Source: Acidobacteriota bacterium
GTDB taxonomy: Bacteria; Acidobacteriota; Thermoanaerobaculia; Thermoanaerobaculales; Thermoanaerobaculaceae
Reading direction: 5' to 3'
Assembly: GCA_003158745.1 (NCBI GenBank)
Contig: PMLC01000119.1
Coordinates: forward strand, 1-44,269
Length of the DNA stretch: 44,269 nucleotides
The notes beneath the pieces were generated by a model, which ran no database searches, was not told the origin of the DNA, and saw nothing but the letters and a program-made list of their open reading frames with translations. Position numbers and translations under genes: made by a program. This document shows, piece after piece, positions 17,020 to 24,599 of this stretch (position 1 is its first letter; each line of letters opens with the position of its first letter).

Positions 17020-17583
17020 ATGACAGACCGGCCGCTCGACGGTCGCCACCGTACGATCGTCCGCCTCGGGGACCCCGTCCTGCGGGAGCGCGCCCTGGAG
17101 GTACCGGCGGACCGCTTCGGGACGCGCTTCCTGCGCGACCTCGGACGCGACCTGGTGCGCACGATGTTCGAAGACAACGGTGTCGGGCTCGCGGCTCCGC
17201 AGATCGGTGTCAGCGTCCGTGTCTTCGCGTATTTCGTCCCCGGCGAGGGTGACCACGTCGAGGTGCCGGCCCGGGTGTTCGTCAACCCAACGCTCACACT
17301 CCTGGGCGAGGCTACCGAAGCCGGCTGGGAAGGGTGCCTCTCCGTCCCGGGTCTCCGGGGGCTCGTGAACCGTCACCCTCTGGTCAAGATCAGCGCGTTC
17401 GACACGGATGGGAAGCAGCTCTCCTTCCAGGTCGATGGTTTCCACGCAAGGGTGATCCAGCACGAATACGACCACCTCGACGGCGTGGTGTTCCTCGACC
17501 GGATGAAGGGGATGGACTCCCTGATGTTCGAGGAAGAATGGGATCGCTACGCGCCCGACAAGGATCTGCCGGTCGAAGTGTAG
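17020..17583 (+). CDS. def: Peptide deformylase
   Basis: 187 residues containing the three family motifs: GVGLAAPQIG, EGCLSVPG and QHEYDHLDG. The Cys of motif 2 and the two His of motif 3 bind the catalytic metal, and the Glu is the general acid. It removes the N-formyl group from nascent proteins. ATG 17020 is chosen for the usual short N-terminus before IVRLGDPVLR; GGAG lies 9-12 bases upstream. Confidence 0.95.
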   Translation: MTDRPLDGRHRTIVRLGDPVLRERALEVPADRFGTRFLRDLGRDLVRTMFEDNGVGLAAPQIGVSVRVFAYFVPGEGDHVEVPARVFVNPTLTLLGEATEAGWEGCLSVPGLRGLVNRHPLVKISAFDTDGKQLSFQVDGFHARVIQHEYDHLDGVVFLDRMKGMDSLMFEEEWDRYAPDKDLPVEV

Positions 17584-17611
17584 TCCGGCAAAGAGCCGCA
17601 ATCAGAGATAG

Positions 17612-17646
17612 ACGTGCCCGCGGGATAGAGAAGCCCGCGGGCACGT
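17612..17646. terminator. Strong bidirectional terminator hairpin
   Basis: A perfect 13-bp stem, ACGTGCCCGCGGG (17612-17624) with CCCGCGGGCACGT (17634-17646), around a 9-base loop, followed by TCTTCTTG. It sits between the convergent def and PDZ-protein genes and can serve both. Confidence 0.85.
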
Positions 17647-17665
17647 TCTTCTTGACGCAGGCAAT

Positions 17666-18751
17666 CTACACGCGGGTCGGGACCTTGGCTGGTGCGGCTG
17701 GCGCGGCAACCGGGGCGGGCGGCGCGGCTGGCACAACCGGCGCGATCGGTGCCACATGGTGCTGGTGCCCGAGCCGCCACTCTGGAACCTGGAGCGAGAG
17801 CGTCACCTGCTCTCTCTTGCGGAGGACCTGAACCGCCACGCTCTCCCCGCCCTCGTACGAACGCAGGATGCGCATCGCCTTCGACGGGGATCCGGGCGTA
17901 CGGTCCCCGATCTTGAGAATCACGTCGCCGGCCCTGAGCTTTAGCCCGTCGTCCTTGGGCGTGCGGACCACCAGGAGCCCTTCGCTGGTGCCGAAATATT
18001 CGCCAAGATCAGCGTTGAGCGCAACGAGTTCGATGTCCTGCCAGCTGCGACCGACCACGACGTCCACGTCGATGTCAGGAATTTCAGGTATCTCGGGGAT
18101 CTCGATGTCCTCCACCTCCGGAGACTCGACGTGCACCTCCGGTGACTCGACGTGCGGGCGTGTGAAGACGCGCACCTTCGGGCCAACCGACCCGCGCGCC
18201 GTGACGGTCAGAGTGAGCGTCGTGTCGCCTCGGCGGACCTCGAGCGCGACTTTCTGCCCGTCAGTCAACGATTTCGCGAGGTCCATCATCCGTGCCGTGG
18301 GCGCGGACTCGTCCTCGTCGGCGTCCACCGTTCCGGTGGTGAGCAACTGTCCGTCGAACTTGGTGATGACGTCGCCGGCCTGGAGACCCGCCTCCTCGGC
18401 AGGGCCGCCGGGCGTGAGCGCCTCGATCACGGCCCCAACCGCGTCCGTGGCGGGGTTCTTTTCGTGGCGGAGGACGACCCCGAGACGGGCATGGTCCCCG
18501 AACACGACGACCCTGCGCTCGATCCTCTCCCGCATCTTGCCTGTACTGTCCTCGATCTTGCGGGCCGCATCGCGCATCGCCTGCTCGGCCTGGCGCATCT
18601 GCTTCTCCGCGTCGCGCATCTGCGTCTCTGCATCACGGCGCTGCTGGTCGACCTGTTTCTGATCGACGGGCGGCGTGCCTGTCTGGGCTACCAGCGGCGG
18701 GCCCGCAAGCGTCGCGGCGACAAGAACCCCCAAAACAAAGCTCGTCTTCAT
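17666..18751 (-). CDS. Secreted protein with coiled coil and two PDZ domains
   Basis: 361 residues: signal peptide (1-22, ending LVAQ); a helical Gln/Arg/Glu heptad region (about 30-75, repeats of RDAEKQMRQAEQ type); PDZ 1 (about 85-190, with GGPAEEAGLQAGDVITKFDG); a repetitive acidic Pro-rich linker (about 200-235, HVESPEV and IPEIPEI units); PDZ 2 (about 240-325, LKLRAGDVILKIGDR); and a Pro/Ala-rich tail. No protease domain is visible, so it looks like a DegP/DegS-like sensor or scaffold without catalysis. It is the last gene of the sigma/anti-sigma unit, so it may detect misfolded envelope proteins for that switch (inferred). Confidence 0.85.
   Translation of the reverse strand: MKTSFVLGVLVAATLAGPPLVAQTGTPPVDQKQVDQQRRDAETQMRDAEKQMRQAEQAMRDAARKIEDSTGKMRERIERRVVVFGDHARLGVVLRHEKNPATDAVGAVIEALTPGGPAEEAGLQAGDVITKFDGQLLTTGTVDADEDESAPTARMMDLAKSLTDGQKVALEVRRGDTTLTLTVTARGSVGPKVRVFTRPHVESPEVHVESPEVEDIEIPEIPEIPDIDVDVVVGRSWQDIELVALNADLGEYFGTSEGLLVVRTPKDDGLKLRAGDVILKIGDRTPGSPSKAMRILRSYEGGESVAVQVLRKREQVTLSLQVPEWRLGHQHHVAPIAPVVPAAPPAPVAAPAAPAKVPTRV
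18114..18155. repeat. 21-bp tandem repeat, two copies
   Basis: 18114-18134 and 18135-18155 differ at one base (ACCTCCGG(A/T)GACTCGACGTGC). They encode the repeated HVESPEV unit in the linker between the two PDZ domains, so copy number could change the linker length. Confidence 0.85.
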
Positions 18752-18770
18752 GATGACCGTCTCCCTTCTC

Positions 18771-19358
18771 CTAGAGTCCGACGTAGGTAGTGCCGGTGGC
18801 CTCGACGCTCACGAGCGCGTCCAGGAGACGCACCCTTTCCTGCCAGAGCCCGAGGATCTCCTGCGATGGAAAACGCTCGCCCTCGGCCCGAGATAGCCGC
18901 GAATCGAGGTATGCGATTCGGTCCTCGAGCTGGACCACCGTTCCGGCGGTACGGCCGCTCATCACCCGGCCCTGGCGCTCGGATGCGTGCAGCTCCTGTT
19001 CGAGCCGTTGCGACTCCGCTATAAGAGCCTGGGCCTGTCGGGCCACCTTCGCCTCGACGTAGGCCTCGATGGCACCGCGCACGCCAATTAGCAGCGTGAA
19101 CACGGCGGCGAGCCCGGCCGCAACCCAACCCACGCGGATCCAGATGCGGTGCTGACGTTCGGCCGTCGCCCTCGCCTTCACGACGGGCCACAGATCGCGT
19201 GAAGGAGGCTCATCGGGCAGCGCGGCCAGCGCCTCGCGCAGAGACCGCAACCGGCTCAGCTCCGCGATGCATTCAGGGCAGGAAGCCGCGTGCCGGGCCG
19301 AGTCGGCTCTCGCCTCGCCGTCCCGAACGGCGATCAGGTCTTCAAGGCTCAGGTGCAT
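18771..19358 (-). CDS. Zinc-finger anti-sigma factor
   Basis: 195 residues. The N-terminus has the ZAS motif HxxxCxxC (H23, C27, C30), one hydrophobic segment lies at about 76-95, and a long helical extracytoplasmic part (about 100-180) follows. Such proteins hold an ECF sigma factor at the membrane until a signal releases it. The start overlaps the sigma gene by ten bases, and the PDZ protein follows 19 bases after its stop, so all three are one operon. Confidence 0.88.
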   Translation of the reverse strand: MHLSLEDLIAVRDGEARADSARHAASCPECIAELSRLRSLREALAALPDEPPSRDLWPVVKARATAERQHRIWIRVGWVAAGLAAVFTLLIGVRGAIEAYVEAKVARQAQALIAESQRLEQELHASERQGRVMSGRTAGTVVQLEDRIAYLDSRLSRAEGERFPSQEILGLWQERVRLLDALVSVEATGTTYVGL

Positions 19359-20020
19359 GGTTCCTCCCGAACGCCCGGCGCGAGCAGCTCACGCAACCGG
19401 GCGTGTGCGCGCGCCAGTTGAGACTTGGAGAAGCTGGCCGTCTTGCCGGCCATTGCCGCGATCTCATCGTGGCTGTACCCCTCCACGTCGTGGAGCCAGA
19501 TCACGACCCGCGCGACATCGGACAACCGGCCAAGTGCGGTTTCCAGATCGACCCGCTCAGCGGCGGACGTCGCCGGCCCATATGGACCCAACGCAAGGTC
19601 GTCGTCGCTGAGATCTTCCGGCAGAGTCTCCTCGAAAGCGCTACCTCGGCGCCGGCGCAGTTTCATGAGTGCCTTGCTGACCGCCACCTTTCGGATCCAC
19701 CCGGCGAGCGAGCCGTCGCCCCGGAAGCGGTGAATGCTGCGCACGACCTCCAAGAAAGTCTCCTGGAGGACGTCCTCAGCGTCGTGGGTCGAGCGTGTGA
19801 GCCGGCGAGCTAGCGAGTAGACGGGTGCCTCGAAGCTCCGGAAGAGCGCCTCGAGCGCCGCCTCGTCGCCGGCTCTGGCGCGAGCAACCGTGATTTCGTC
19901 CACGGGGACGGCGAATGAGGTTGGGGTCACCGCGGTCACAGAGGCTCCGGGCTGCAATACGGTGGCAGGTTCAACAAAGTTTAGAACTTGCGTGGGGGAA
20001 GCGGCGATCTCGCGCGTCAC
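19349..20020 (-). CDS. ECF-family RNA polymerase sigma factor
   Basis: 223 residues. Region 2 (about 50-120) includes LARRLTRSTHDAEDVLQETFLEV and GWIRKVAVSKALMKLRRRR; region 4 (about 150-215) includes LSDVARVVIWLHDVEGYSHDEIAAM. GTG 20020 has AAAGGGG only one or two bases upstream, an unusually short spacing. The first ~40 residues are outside the usual ECF start, so a later GTG is possible. It transcribes envelope or stress genes when released by the anti-sigma at 18771. Confidence 0.92.
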   Translation of the reverse strand: MTREIAASPTQVLNFVEPATVLQPGASVTAVTPTSFAVPVDEITVARARAGDEAALEALFRSFEAPVYSLARRLTRSTHDAEDVLQETFLEVVRSIHRFRGDGSLAGWIRKVAVSKALMKLRRRRGSAFEETLPEDLSDDDLALGPYGPATSAAERVDLETALGRLSDVARVVIWLHDVEGYSHDEIAAMAGKTASFSKSQLARAHARLRELLAPGVREEPCT

Positions 20021-20044
20021 ACCCCTTTAGATGCGACGGAGGAC

Positions 20045-20069
20045 CAAACCGTCGCGTGGCGACGGTTTG
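20045..20069. promoter_or_regulatory. Perfect 11-bp inverted repeat in divergent promoter region
   Basis: CAAACCGTCGC (20045-20055), GTG, GCGACGGTTTG (20059-20069). It lies 25 bases upstream of the sigma-factor start and 79 bases before the divergent transporter start, a position suitable for an operator controlling one or both genes. A hairpin in the RNA is also possible. The cognate regulator is unknown. Confidence 0.55.
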
Positions 20070-20148
20070 ACCCGCGCCGCCAGGGCGTGCATTATCCGCG
20101 GGACGCTCCTGCGTGGCCGGCTTCCGGGACCGCAGACAAGGAGACCCG

Positions 20149-21528
20149 ATGGAATCCACCGCAGCGCCAAAGCCGCTGGCGCGCTCCTACCGCTGGATCG
20201 TGCTCGCAATCATGAGCCTGATCTGTTTCGCGCAGTACTACATTTACGATTCGATTACCCCGCTCGGCACAATGATCAAGGAGCAACTCGGCTTCTCCGG
20301 CGCCGAGTACGGCCTGCTCTTCTCGTTCTACGCCGTGGCCAACGTCTTTCTCCTGATGCTGCTGTTCGCCGGCGTGCTGGTGGACTGGCTCGGCCTCAAG
20401 GTGTCGGGGATCCTGTATGGCTTCCTCTGCTTCCTCGGCGCGGCCCTGACGGCGCTGGGCGCGTGGAAGGGACTGCCGGGGCTGCTGGGAGGGGGGTACG
20501 GCTGGCTGCACACGGCGTTCCTCCCGTCGTGGGGCCCGGAGCTGAAGATCATGCTGCTGGGACGCATGATCTACGGCGTCGGCGCCGAGGCGATCCTGGT
20601 CGTCAATAACAAAGTGTTGGCGCGCTGGTTCAAGGGGAAGGAACTGGCGTTCGCTTACGGGATGAACCTGACCATTATGCGAGGCGGGACATACCTCGCG
20701 ATGTGGGTCCAAGCGCCCATCGCGGTCGCATGGGGCCTGCGGGCTGCTTTGTGGTTCGCAGCCGCGCTGATGGCGGTCGGGTTCGCAACGTACTTCGTCT
20801 ACCTCACCCTGGAACGATCAGCGCGCGGCCGCATCGGCGCACCAGGGACCACCGAGGGAGGCAGTGCCGTACCTGAGGAGAAGTTCGTCTTGCGGGAGGC
20901 GTTCTCGTTCGACGCCTCGTTCTGGTTCATCACCCTGTTGTGCGTGACGTTCTACTCGGCGGTGTTCCCGTTCCAGTCGTACGCTCCGGACATCCTCTTC
21001 CAAAAATTCGGCTATTCGATGACCGTAGGCTCCCGCTACGCCTCCTTCCTGATCCTAGGGACGATGATCTTCACGCCGCTGCTCGGCCTGTACGTCGACA
21101 AGCGGGGCAAGCGGGCGACACTCATGGTCCTCGGGGCGCTACTGCTGGTACCTTGCCACCTGCTCCTCGGCTACACGCACTTCCCGCCGGTGGTGCCGAT
21201 CTTCTTCATCGGCGTTGCGCTGTCGCTCGTGCCGGCTGCGCTGTGGGCCGCGATCCCGATGATGGTGCCGGAGTCACGACTAGGCACCGCGTTCGGCGTC
21301 GTGGGCTATGTGCAGAACGTGGGCCTGATGCTCGTCCCTTACCTTGCCGGGAAGATCGCGGACGCCCACACCACGATGGTCAACGGGCAGCCTGTCGTCG
21401 ACTACACCTCAACCATGCTGATGTTCGCATCGCTAGGATTGGTCGGATTTGTGTTCTCGCTGCTCCTCAAGGCGACCGATGCGCGCCGCAAGAGCGGCAT
21501 CAGCATCGAGAGCGTGCTTCTCAAGTAG
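20149..21528 (+). CDS. MFS transporter, MFSD1-like
   Basis: 459 residues from ATG 20149, preceded by AAGGAG. Twelve hydrophobic segments in two halves; the central charged loop (about 220-250) separates them. The first half has YYIYDSITPLG and FSFYAVANVFLLML, similar to the MFSD1/uncharacterised MFS clade, and TM8-9 has GLYVDKRGKRATL (MFS motif). MFSD1 in animals is a lysosomal dipeptide transporter; a peptide or organic-acid substrate here is a guess. The start at 20113 is rejected because it precedes a good ribosome-binding site. Confidence 0.82.
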   Translation: MESTAAPKPLARSYRWIVLAIMSLICFAQYYIYDSITPLGTMIKEQLGFSGAEYGLLFSFYAVANVFLLMLLFAGVLVDWLGLKVSGILYGFLCFLGAALTALGAWKGLPGLLGGGYGWLHTAFLPSWGPELKIMLLGRMIYGVGAEAILVVNNKVLARWFKGKELAFAYGMNLTIMRGGTYLAMWVQAPIAVAWGLRAALWFAAALMAVGFATYFVYLTLERSARGRIGAPGTTEGGSAVPEEKFVLREAFSFDASFWFITLLCVTFYSAVFPFQSYAPDILFQKFGYSMTVGSRYASFLILGTMIFTPLLGLYVDKRGKRATLMVLGALLLVPCHLLLGYTHFPPVVPIFFIGVALSLVPAALWAAIPMMVPESRLGTAFGVVGYVQNVGLMLVPYLAGKIADAHTTMVNGQPVVDYTSTMLMFASLGLVGFVFSLLLKATDARRKSGISIESVLLK

Positions 21529-21601
21529 AGCCGGTCAGGGCTTGCGTTCGCCTGCCCGGGCATGTGCCCTACGAGAGAGTGCGCCGCTGCAAAGTGGGCC
21601 G

Positions 21602-22129
21602 TCACTGCGGCTTCACGCCCACGTACGAGCCGGCCGCGTTGACCGTGCACCAGATCTCGTCCGGCTTGTTGGAGAACGCGCGGTTGAAGTACTCCTCAGC
21701 CTTCGCACGGTCACCGTGGAGGTTGTACCAGGCGCCCACCTCTGTGAGGTTCCCTTCGTCCTTGGGGTCGAGCGCCAGTGCCTTTTCGAAGGCGTCCTTA
21801 GCCTTGTCCCACTCCTTGGCCTCCAAGTAGATACGGGCGATACGGATCCAGTCGTCTTTCTTGATCTTGGTGGCGATGACGTTGTCAATGGTCGCCTGGC
21901 CCTGGGCCTTGTCCCCCATGAGGTAGTAGACGCGCGCGACTGCGATGTTCTCCCAACTACCCTTGCCGGCCTGCTTGAGGGCCACCGTCAGGAGCCCGAG
22001 GGCGGCGTCCTTCGGGCTCTGCCCCACGTACATCATTTTGTCCACCTTGCTCCCAGAGGAGCCCGCAATCCCAACCACGACGCCCACCACGAAACTCCCG
22101 ATCGCAAACAGCACGTGCATGCGCTTCAT
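21602..22129 (-). CDS. TPR-repeat protein, membrane-anchored or secreted
   Basis: 175 residues from ATG 22129 with GGGAGG upstream. An N-terminal hydrophobic segment (about 4-24, VLFAIGSFVVGVVVGIAG) is followed by three to four tetratricopeptide repeats, the clearest being EWDKAKDAFEKALALDPKDE and DRAKAEEYFNRAFSNKPDE. TPRs bind partner proteins; the partner is not apparent. It is convergent with the transporter gene. Confidence 0.85.
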   Translation of the reverse strand: MKRMHVLFAIGSFVVGVVVGIAGSSGSKVDKMMYVGQSPKDAALGLLTVALKQAGKGSWENIAVARVYYLMGDKAQGQATIDNVIATKIKKDDWIRIARIYLEAKEWDKAKDAFEKALALDPKDEGNLTEVGAWYNLHGDRAKAEEYFNRAFSNKPDEIWCTVNAAGSYVGVKPQ

Positions 22130-22184
22130 GATCGCCTCCCGATAAACCGAATATAGACTGGGTCTCGCTCCCAGGCAAGCGAAT

Positions 22185-22204
22185 GCCCCCGGCAAGCCGG
22201 GGGC
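22185..22204. terminator. GC-rich hairpin downstream of the small secreted gene
   Basis: GCCCCCGGC (22185-22193), AA, GCCGGGGGC (22196-22204), with an effective loop of four or more bases. It lies between the 3' end of the gene at 22235 and the TPR gene start. No long T-run is seen on the minus strand, so termination is likely but unproven. Confidence 0.5.
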
Positions 22205-22234
22205 GTCTGGCCTGCGCGCCGGAGTCTGGCAAGG

Positions 22235-22564
22235 TTACGGCCGGTGGCGCGCGTTGTGCTTGAGCCGATAGATGGTCCCGGAGAGCCTGTTCTGCTGGTT
22301 GTTGATGACGGCGCGGTCGCCGGGGGTCAACTTCCCGGCGTTGCCCCGCCGCATCGCGCGCTCCTCGTGGTTGAGAGCCGCCTCTTTGCGTTCGAGGCGC
22401 CCAGCCTCGCCGGCGGTGAGCTGGCCGCTCGCCACGCCCTGTGCGATCCGCCGCCGTTGGTTTTCCTTGCGCTCTTGGATCGGACCCTCGGCCCGAGCCG
22501 CTGTCGCCACCCCAAATGCCGCCACGATCGTCAAGACCGCGATGCCCAGTTGTGTCCGGTTCAT
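22235..22564 (-). CDS. Small secreted helical protein
   Basis: 109 residues from ATG 22564 (GGGAGG upstream). Signal peptide 1-25 (ending ARA), then an amphipathic charged body with RIAQGVASGQLTAGEAGRLERKE and KLTPGDRAVINNQQNRLS. Similar Arg/Glu-rich secreted proteins with the SGQLT..EA..LE pattern occur widely as hypotheticals. The function is unknown; the high Arg/Asn/Gln content suggests an extracytoplasmic helical protein. Confidence 0.8.
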   Translation of the reverse strand: MNRTQLGIAVLTIVAAFGVATAARAEGPIQERKENQRRRIAQGVASGQLTAGEAGRLERKEAALNHEERAMRRGNAGKLTPGDRAVINNQQNRLSGTIYRLKHNARHRP

Positions 22565-22722
22565 GACTGCCTCCCTTCGTGCGGACAGACGAGCCGGCCG
22601 TTGCATTGTTGACGTTTTTCCGGGCCGGTCGCAGACATCCGGTGACGCACCGCGCAAACTAGCGGCCCTTGTGTCAAGCCGAGGAGTGCGCTAGTCATGG
22701 ACGATGCAACGAGAGGGGGTGA

Positions 22723-23148
22723 GTGGTGAAATCACTGACACGCTACCTGACGATGAACGTCCCTGCGCGAATGGACTTCGTGAACATCACGGCTGCCGTC
22801 CACGAGGCCGTGCGAGAGAGCGGCGTGGCCGAAGGGCTCTGCCTGGTCAACGCGATGCACATCACTGCGAGCGTCTTCATCAACGACGACGAGGCCGGCC
22901 TCCATGATGACTACAAGAGATGGCTCGAGAAGCTCGCGCCGTACGATCCCTCGCCGGAGACGTACCGGCACAACCGGACCGGCGAGGACAACGGCGATGC
23001 GCACCACAAGCGCCAGGTCATGGGACGCGAAGTGGTGGTGGCCATCACGGGTGGGAGACTGGACTTCGGTCCATGGGAGCAGATCTTCTACGGAGAGTTC
23101 GACGGCCGGCGCCCGAAGCGGGTGCTCGTCAAGATCATCGGCGAATGA
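22723..23148 (+). CDS. YjbQ-family protein (UPF0047; secondary thiamine-phosphate synthase-like)
   Basis: About 140 residues. Conserved blocks are [31 protein letters not shown] and [17 protein letters not shown], with the His/Glu/Asp residues that line the family pocket. The family has been linked to weak thiamine-phosphate synthase activity, but its biological role is not settled. GTG 22723 or 22726 starts it, after a GAGAGGGGGTGAG stretch; no ATG lies nearby. It has its own direction, away from the upstream small secreted gene. Confidence 0.9.
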   Translation: MVKSLTRYLTMNVPARMDFVNITAAVHEAVRESGVAEGLCLVNAMHITASVFINDDEAGLHDDYKRWLEKLAPYDPSPETYRHNRTGEDNGDAHHKRQVMGREVVVAITGGRLDFGPWEQIFYGEFDGRRPKRVLVKIIGE

Positions 23149-23168
23149 CGAGCAGCCCCAAAGGATGC

Positions 23169-23199
23169 TTGACTTCCCGTGCCGTGTTGCCGCTACACT
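23169..23199 (+). promoter_or_regulatory. Possible sigma-70 promoter for lipoprotein gene
   Basis: TTGACT (23169-23174) and TACACT (23194-23199) separated by 19 bases, just 31 bases before the ATG at 23231. The spacer is longer than ideal. Confidence 0.35.
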
Positions 23200-23230
23200 G
23201 GCTCCAGCAACGTTCTTCCTTGGGGGAGCC

Positions 23231-23710
23231 ATGAGCAACAGACTTGTCTTCACGTTTTGCGGCTTGCTTCTCGGTACCGTTCCTCTCCTCACGGCGTGCG
23301 GCGTCGAGGACGCCGGCAAGGTCTCGACCGTGATCGTGGAGGGCGCCAAGCGGCTCAAGAGCTCCGGAAAGACCGATCTCACGGTCCGATACCAGCCGCC
23401 CGACACCAAGCCGTACGTGCTGGTGGTCTATCCGGTCGAGCGGACGACGGACGACGAGGCGACGCTGGAGAGGATCACACCCAAGGCTCTGGCGATCAGC
23501 CAAGCCGGCGCGGTTCTTTCACCCAAGGCGGAGGGGTTCACCAACACGATTGCGCTGTGGCGAAAGGGTGCGCTCGCGACGTTTGACACGTCGTTCCGGG
23601 GCATCGCCGAGGCGGGGATCGTGCTGACCGTGGCGAAGGACAGGGGCGGACCGACCGACATCGCACTCACGCGCGACGCCAGCAAGGTCTACATCGTCGG
23701 GCTTCGCTGA
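23231..23710 (+). CDS. Putative lipoprotein
   Basis: 159 residues with a signal sequence and lipobox LTAC (Cys23), so the mature protein is expected to be lipid-anchored. GGGGGAG precedes ATG 23231. The body is beta-rich (TDLTVRYQPPDTKPYVLVVYPV, GIVLTVAKDRGGPTDIALT). No family was recognised. It is convergent with the SDR gene with 19 bases between them. Confidence 0.72.
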   Translation: MSNRLVFTFCGLLLGTVPLLTACGVEDAGKVSTVIVEGAKRLKSSGKTDLTVRYQPPDTKPYVLVVYPVERTTDDEATLERITPKALAISQAGAVLSPKAEGFTNTIALWRKGALATFDTSFRGIAEAGIVLTVAKDRGGPTDIALTRDASKVYIVGLR

Positions 23711-23729
23711 ACCCCGGCGGGCGCCGCCC

Positions 23730-24542
23730 CTAGATGGGCTCCCGGCGGGACACGCGGCTGCGCTCGAGAAGCCACGCCACGAGGCGGGGCATGTGGCGCG
23801 CGAGCATCACGGCCAACTTGCCGTGTACGGTGATCACGCGTTCTCGTCGGCGCCGCGAGACGGCCCGGACGATCTGTCTCGCCGCTTTCTCGGCCGACAT
23901 TTCAAAGCGCCGGTGAGAGGGTTCCTTCGCCTCTGGGTGAAACCGTCCGAGGTTGTCGACGCGGCTGATCTCGCTGTGGACGAATCCCGGACTTATCAGC
24001 ACAACTCCGATGCCGCGGGATGCCAGCTCGCCCCGGATCGCCTCCGCGAGCGCGCGGACTGCGAACTTGCTCATTGAGTACGCAGATGCGCTTGGAGTAG
24101 CGACGTGGCCGCTGACGCTGCCCATGAGCACCAGCGTGCCCCTGGTCCGGGTCAACGGATCGAGAACCGCATAGGCCGTGCGCAGCACGCCGAAGACGTT
24201 GGTCTCGAACTGGCGCCGGTAGTCTTCGAGGCTCAGATCGGCGAGATCTCCCGCAACGCCGAACCCGGCGTTGGCGACGGCGACGTCGATGTGGCCGAAC
24301 TCGACCGTGACCCGGGCCACGGTGGCCTCGATGTCGCCATCACGCGTCACGTCGCACGGCATTGCGAGGGCGCGATTGCCGGTGGCGCGAAGTTCGGCCG
24401 CCAAGGCGTCGAGGCGCTCAGCACGCCGCGCGAGGAGCGCGATTGCGGCACCTTGGTTGGAAAATTCGCGTGCCAGCGCTTTCCCGATTCCAGATGAGGC
24501 TCCGGTGATGAGGACGATCTTTCCGGCAAAACGACCCGTCAT
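23730..24542 (-). CDS. Short-chain dehydrogenase/reductase
   Basis: 270 residues with TGASSGIG (cofactor, about 13-20), the Asp in CDV, NAG, a catalytic Ser near 143 and YSMSK (YxxxK). The RR motif after the second strand favours NADP(H). The C-terminal extension (about 190-270) is basic, with RRFEMSAEKAARQIVRAVSRRRRE and then a hydrophobic-helical end typical of membrane-associated SDRs. The substrate is unknown. It follows the HD-domain gene by 57 bases on the same strand. Confidence 0.9.
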   Translation of the reverse strand: MTGRFAGKIVLITGASSGIGKALAREFSNQGAAIALLARRAERLDALAAELRATGNRALAMPCDVTRDGDIEATVARVTVEFGHIDVAVANAGFGVAGDLADLSLEDYRRQFETNVFGVLRTAYAVLDPLTRTRGTLVLMGSVSGHVATPSASAYSMSKFAVRALAEAIRGELASRGIGVVLISPGFVHSEISRVDNLGRFHPEAKEPSHRRFEMSAEKAARQIVRAVSRRRRERVITVHGKLAVMLARHMPRLVAWLLERSRVSRREPI

Positions 24543-24599
24543 CGAAGGATCTCCGCGAAGGCGTTCACATCTTGGACCTGCGCCGTGAGCATTCGCGCC

